From NCBI RefSeq assembly GCF_910594005.1, contig NC_057825.1, positions 46,097,037 through 46,161,036 of the forward strand: DNA of 64,000 nucleotides. The letters run 5' to 3'. A program made the translations under genes and the position numbers. The DNA comes from Cervus elaphus. Its lineage: Eukaryota; Chordata; Mammalia; Artiodactyla; Cervidae. The notes beneath the pieces were generated by a model. The model did not search any database, was not told the origin of the DNA, and saw nothing but the letters and a program-made list of their open reading frames with translations. Below are positions 59,763-64,000 of this stretch, in pieces. Positions within the stretch are counted from its first letter, which is position 1. Each line of letters starts with the position of its first letter.

Positions 59763-60908
59763 GCCTCTCTTGGCCAGGCTCACCTCTCACTTGAAGTGTT
59801 CTTTCTGTTCTTTCCCTAATAGACTTGTTTTTGCTCTGGGTAAGATCTCAGATTCTTCTTTGTGTCCTTACCAAGAACTGAGGCCCAAAAGGGAGGGTCT
59901 TCTACCTTCTCCCTACCTGGTAACAGTTGTCTTACAATATGTTAGTTTCTGCTCTACAGCAAAGTAAATCAGTAGATACATACATATATTGACCCTTTTT
60001 CAGTTTTCCTTTTCATATAGACCACTGCACAGCACTGGATAGGGTCCCCTCTGCCCCACAGTTGTTTCTCGTTAGTTATTTTATACATGGTAGTGTATAT
60101 ATGTCCATCCCAATCTTCCAATTCACTCCACCTTCCCTTCCCCCTTGATATCCATAAGTTGGTTCTCTACATCTGTGTCTATATTTCTGTCTTGCAAATA
60201 AGTTCATCTTTACCATTTCTCTAGGTTCCACATGTAAGCCATATTATATGAAATTTTTCTCTTTCTGATGTACTTCAGTCTGTATGAAAGTCTCCAGATC
60301 TATCCATGTCTCTGCATATGGCATTATTTTATTCCTTTTCATGACTGAGTAATATTGTATTGTATATATGTATCATATCTTTATCCATTTCACTGTTGAT
60401 GAATGTTTAGGTTGATTCAACATTCAGGAGTTGTAAACAGTGCTGCAGTGAACTGTTGTATAAGAATATATTTTTTTGAATTGTTTTATTCTCCAAGTAT
60501 ATACCTAGGAGTGGATTGCTGGATTATATGGTAAGTCTCCTTATTGTTTTTTGAGAAACCTTCATATTGCTCTTCATAGTGACTGCACCAATTTACATTC
60601 CTAACAGTGTAGGAGGCTTCCCATTTCTCCACATCTTCTTCAGCATTTATTGTTTGTAGATATTTTGATGATGGCCATTCTGACTGGTGTGAGGTGATAC
60701 CCCATTATAGTTTTGATTTACATTTCTCTAAAAATTAGTGATATTGAGCATTTTTTGTGTGTTTTTTGGCCATCTGTATGCCTTCTTTAGAGAAATATCT
60801 ATTTAGATCTTCTACATATTTCTTCACTAAGTTATTTGTTTCTTTGATACTGAGCTGCATGAGCTGTTTGTGCATTGGTGATTATCCCTTGTTGGTTACT
60901 TTGTTTGC

Positions 60909-61647
60909 CTCTTGATGAGGGTGAAAGAGAAGAGTAAAAAAAAAGCTGACTTGAAATTCAACATTCAGAAAACAGATCATGGCATCTGGTCCCATCACTT
61001 CATGGCAAATAGATGGGGAAACAATGGAAACAGTGGCAGATTTTATTTTCTTGGGCTCCAAAATCACTGCAGATGATGATTGCAGTCATGAAATTAAGAG
61101 ATGCTTGCTCCTTGGAAGAAAAGCTACGCCAAATCTAGACAGTATATTCAAAAGCAGAGACATTACCTTGCCAACAAAGGCCCATCTAGTTATGGTTATG
61201 GTTTTTTCAGTAGTCAAGTGAGTCAGTATGGATGTGAGAGTTGGATCATAAAGAAGTCTGAGCACTGAGGAATTGTTTTCAAATTATGGTGCTGAAGAAG
61301 ACTCTTGAGAGTCCCTTGGACTGCAAGGAGATCAAACCAGTCAATCCTAAAGGAAATCAACCCTTCCAATGTTCATTGGAAATACTGATGCTAATTAAAG
61401 CTGAAGCTCCAATATTTGGCCACCTGCTGCAAAGAGCTGACTCTTCAATACTGGGAAATATTGAAGGCAGGAGGAAAAGGGGATGACAGAGGATGAGATG
61501 GTTGGATGACATCACTGACTCAATGGGCATGAGTTTGAGCAAACTGCAGAAGATGGTGAAGGACAGGGAAGCATAGGGTGCTGCAATCCATGGGGCCGCA
61601 GAGTCGGACCCTACTGAGTGACTGAACAACAACAACAACAACAACAG
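60909..61647 (+). mobile_element. BovB 3' part, (AAC)n tail
   Basis: The copy starts near the end of the RT region (cttgatgagggtgaaagaga) and runs to a tail of about seven AAC units at 61625-61647. The frames 60979-61221 and 61286-61486 are C-terminal remnants. It lies inside the minus-strand L1. Confidence 0.94.
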
Positions 61648-61727
61648 GTAACCATAGGTGTGTAGGTGTATCTCTGCACTTTCTATCATGTTCCATTGAT
61701 CTGTATTTCTGTGCCAGTACTTGTCTG

Positions 61728-61856
61728 TTGAATTCTCCAGGCAAGAATACTAGAGTCTGTTGCCATTCCCTTCTCCAGGGGATCTTCCCAAAAGAGGGAT
61801 TGAATCCAGGTCTCCCACATTGCAGGTGGATTCTTTACCATCTGAGCCACCACGAA
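61728..61856 (-). mobile_element. SINE Bov-tA, 3'-truncated
   Basis: Antisense from gaattctccaggcaagaata to the inverted head gagccaccacgaaagac. The distal body is missing. It sits exactly where the L1 ORF2 block ends and the L1 5'UTR-like region begins. Confidence 0.9.
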
Positions 61857-62149
61857 AGACTTATAGGTGCTGAAATTTTCCCAAGATAGTTGCAGGGGTG
61901 TTTATTCATAGTTTTCACACCTGTAATAAGAGATGTCAGATTCATTCTTTAGTTGCATGGCACTTGGGCTCAGTTGTGGTTTTAGCCCCACCTCTGCATG
62001 TGGGCCTCCCACAGGGGTTGGCACCCAAAGCTGCCCTAAAGCACTCAGTTCTGCTCCAGTGAGGACAGGGCATGGAGGTAACACAGATGCCAGAGTCACT
62101 GAGCTTCAGGGGAAACAGGTGTGTAGGGATCAGCAGCTGTGAGAAATCC

Positions 62150-62700
62150 AGCCCCATCAGTGATAACACAGTGGTGACCATGGGGATGAAAGATTAAGCC
62201 CTGGTGGGAGCCTGTCATTGCTCCTGCCCAATGGCAACCAATTGCCAGCCTAGCAGGGTCCTTTTCTATTGTCCAACCATAAGTGCTAAGGGGCTTCCCT
62301 CGTGGCTTAGTGGTAAAGTATCCACCTGCAGTGCAGGAGACAAGAGATGCAAGTTCGATCCTTAGGTCAGAAAGATTGCCTGGAGGAAGAAATGGTAACC
62401 CACTCCAGGACACTTGCCTGGGAAATCCCAGGGACAGAGGAGCCTGGCAGGCTACAGTCTATGGGGTTGCAAAGAGTCAGACATGACTGAACAAATGAGC
62501 AGGCACATAGGCACATAAGGTTAAACCCTGGCGGGGGCCTTTTGTAGTGTTCAGCTTCAGGAGCAAGAGACCCAGCCCCAGCAGGGGCCTTTTCTAACAC
62601 TTGGCTGCAGGTGAGAGAGGGTCAGCCCAGGTAGAGGCCTTTTCTAGAGTTCAGCCACAAGTGCAAGAGGGTCATCCCCCTTGGGGGCCTTTCCTAGGGC
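62150..62700. repeat. 50-bp tandem repeat (about 6-7 units), split by a SINE
   Basis: Related words gcgggggcct, gcaggggcct, gtagaggcct and ttgggggcct end at 62540, 62590, 62640 and 62690, exactly 50 bp apart. Earlier units end at 62213 and 62262 (49 bp apart). Each unit continues ttttctag-type, then ttcag..., then aagtgcaagaggg-type sequence. Units are diverged from each other, so the array is old. Confidence 0.88.
62290..62512 (+). mobile_element. SINE Bov-tA inside the 50-bp array
   Basis: Sense Bov-tA (ggcttccctcgtggcttagt, B box agttcgatccttag, body to gtcagacatgactgaac). Removing about 228 bp (SINE plus duplication) restores the 50-bp phase between units ending at 62262 and 62540. Confidence 0.93.
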
Positions 62701-62702
62701 CC

Positions 62703-62728
62703 GGGGTGGGGGTGGTGGTGGGAAGGGG
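62703..62728 (+). repeat. putative G-quadruplex tract
   Basis: The G runs of 4, 5, 3 and 4 with loops of 1-7 nt fit the usual four-tract rule. A TG run and a G7 run follow (62732-62752). Confidence 0.7.
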
Positions 62729-63407
62729 CCAGTGTGTGTGTGTGTGGGGGGGCGGAGGCTGAAATGACAGCTCCACTCCCTGTACTTCACTTAATAAATG
62801 TGCCTTGCTTCTATGGCAGTCCAAGTTTCCTCCATAAGCATTCCCAGCTTTGTATTTCCTTATTCTTGGCCCCTCATTCTGTCTCATCACATCTAACAGC
62901 AGTCTTCTTTCAAAGTCTGATCTCCGATCTCCATGTTCCAGCACCTAGCACACTTGTGCACCAACAGACCTAAGTCCCAGGCCGAGGTGTGCAGGTCTAT
63001 GGCATGAACCATCTGTGTAGGTCTTACTCTGTCCTGCCTGCCACACACCAGCCATTTCACTCTCCTCCAACAGCCCCAGATGCTCCTCTTCCGTCCCAAC
63101 TGATTTCCACATTGATAAAAGGGTTTCCCTGCATACAGGAATCTCTCCACTACTTCACCCCCAGGGGCACAGGTCCCATTCTGCTTCCTGTCCTCTTCTT
63201 TTTCACTTCTTCTTTATTTCATCCTACCCAATTATGCAGGAATCTTTCTTGTCCTTTCTGGTGTCCGAGGTCATCTGCTAGTGTTCAGTTGGTGCTCTGT
63301 GAGAATTGCTCTATATGTATATGTATATTCTTGATACATATATTCTTAATACATTTGCAGAGAGAGATGACTTCCAGATCTTCCTACTATCCTGCCATCT
63401 TGCTTTT

Positions 63408-63889
63408 TATTATGCTTTTATTTCATTCAAGCTTAACTATTCTATTGTCATTGGCTACAATTTCAGCTATTTTCAGCTATAAACCTTGGAACCTTTGAGA
63501 TAATTATATCATCTTTAACTCTTGATATGACTCACATGCACCAAAATGTTGTCTTATTAACTACAAAATTCCAAGGGAGAAAACATTTCTCTACTCTTTC
63601 CCTTAATATGAAATTTAATATTTTTAGAGAAGCTAACTATTTGCATTCAGTGGTAAGGCAGAGGGCCTGTGTGATAATCATAGTGTCAAATTTCTTGTGA
63701 AAATCTCACCCCAGGAGGCCAGAATGAAAATCAGGAACAGTTTTGACAGAATCTCTTGACTGATCAAAATTTAAAGATGAAATCTGTAGTTCTCTGGTGC
63801 TGATAGATTTTCCAACTCAAAGGTAAGCAACTGAGCCCCATAATTATTGGAATGAGCAAACACTGAAATGCACCCACCCCAACTCAAAG
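63408..63889. other. unassigned sequence
   Basis: Nothing recognised. Confidence 0.45.
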
Positions 63890-63965
63890 GAGGGATGCTC
63901 ATATCACTTCTATTTAACAGAGTATTAGAAGTCCTAGCCATGGCAATCAGATAAGAAAATGAAAT
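63890..63965 (+). mobile_element. L1 ORF2 fragment, partial at the window edge
   Basis: ggatgctcatatcacttcta, aacagagtattagaagtcct and agccatggcaatcagataag match the L1 ORF2 RT segment that precedes the FADD motif. The copy may continue beyond the window. Confidence 0.65.
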
Positions 63966-64000
63966 AAAATTATGCAAAGTAAAAACAAAGAGATAAAACG

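Larger units (their letters stand above)
58967..59925 (+). mobile_element. solo LTR nested in L1, 4-bp TSD, itself holding a SINE
   Basis: It starts TGTTAGGT and ends ...GGTAACA. gttg flanks it at 58963-58966 and 59926-59929, within continuous L1. AATAAA lies at 59489-59494. Without the SINE it is about 700 bp. A block of about 70 bp around agtgcctctcttgg...ctttctgttcttt occurs twice (59431-59502, and again from 59503/59760 on to about 59831), so the R/U5 region is tandemly duplicated. No viral genes adjoin. The 4-bp TSD points to class I (gamma-like). Confidence 0.9.
58930..61724 (-). mobile_element. L1 3' part, interrupted by an LTR and a BovB
   Basis: The antisense L1 blocks are 58930-58966 (3' end, gtattggagtatagttg), 59930-60907 (3'UTR and ORF2 end, ctgagtaatattgtattgta, ggccatctgtatgccttctt) and 61648-61724 (ORF2, tcatgttccattgatctgta). 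The LTR is a clean insertion with TSD. At the BovB, roughly 0.4 kb of expected L1 sequence is missing. Confidence 0.85.
61870..63407 (-). mobile_element. L1 5'UTR-like region with 50-bp monomers
   Basis: Read on the minus strand, 63407 downward opens with gcaagatggcaggatagtag (CAAGATGGC, the YY1-type start of L1 5'UTRs) and continues with caattctcacagagcaccaa. It then passes GC-rich DNA, a 50-bp tandem array (62150-62700) and tgggaggcccacatgcagag near 62010. No ORF1 follows; a SINE fragment and ORF2 remnants come next. The 169-residue plus frame at 62989-63498 is antisense to this. An unrelated GC-rich repeat is the alternative. Confidence 0.55.

Noticed and set aside
62150..62700. 50-bp repeats considered as a CRISPR or coding minisatellite
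   Set aside because: No unique spacers and no open frame in step with the period.
62989..63498. 169-residue plus open frame
   Set aside because: No known domain. It lies antisense to an L1 5'UTR-like region and is rich in hydrophobic/Ser/Pro residues from T/C-rich DNA.
1..64000. A novel multi-gene system
   Set aside because: No set of intact neighbouring genes exists in the window. All coding traces found belong to LINEs.

Overview
This window is non-coding nuclear DNA from a ruminant, probably a bovid. It contains BovB (RTE-clade) LINEs, tRNA-Glu-derived Bov-tA and Bov-A2 SINEs, one CHR-type cetartiodactyl SINE and ruminant L1s. I cannot separate cattle, sheep, goat or a relative from sequence alone. 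I found no intact protein-coding gene, no host exon I recognise, no free-standing RNA gene, no CpG island and no CRISPR. Every longer open frame I could identify is a decayed LINE reading frame or lies antisense within one. Family names come from recalled consensus features; no repeat search was run, so subfamily names and edges without a target-site duplication (TSD) are approximate.

Layout. 0-5 kb: an L1 3' end holding a SINE, a minus-strand BovB 3' end, and an LTR-like patch. 5-13 kb: AT-rich unique DNA with scattered SINEs, a 196-bp L1 stub with a 13-bp TSD, two microsatellites and L2 relics. 14-16.2 kb: a very old L1 3'UTR cut by three SINEs. 16.4-18.5 kb: a BovB with a broken reverse transcriptase frame. 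19.9-23.2 kb: a 3.3-kb minus-strand L1 between identical 15-bp TSDs. 24.6-27.6 kb: a near-full-length BovB whose 5' 2.3 kb is inverted relative to its 3' 0.7 kb. 27.6-30.3 kb: a MaLR LTR, a further BovB and a solo LTR with a 4-bp TSD. 30-36 kb and 39-46 kb: repeat-poor unique DNA. 36.9-38.0 kb: an L1 with an inverted 5' end and a hAT element inside it. 48.5-50.4 kb: a second inverted L1. 52-58 kb: old MaLR, MIR, L2 and L1 relics. 58.9-63.4 kb: a stack of insertions in a minus-strand L1, with an L1 5'UTR-like region carrying 50-bp tandem monomers.

How the parts relate. There is no operon or pathway here; the window records insertions. TSDs and nesting give relative ages: L2, MIR, MaLR and L1M relics are oldest, then L1, hAT and BovB, then solo LTRs and Bov-tA/Bov-A2 SINEs. 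The most notable structures are three LINEs with 5' inversions (one of them BovB), the 50-bp monomer array interrupted by a SINE, the L1-LTR-SINE nest, and a short telomere-like repeat near 51.7 kb.
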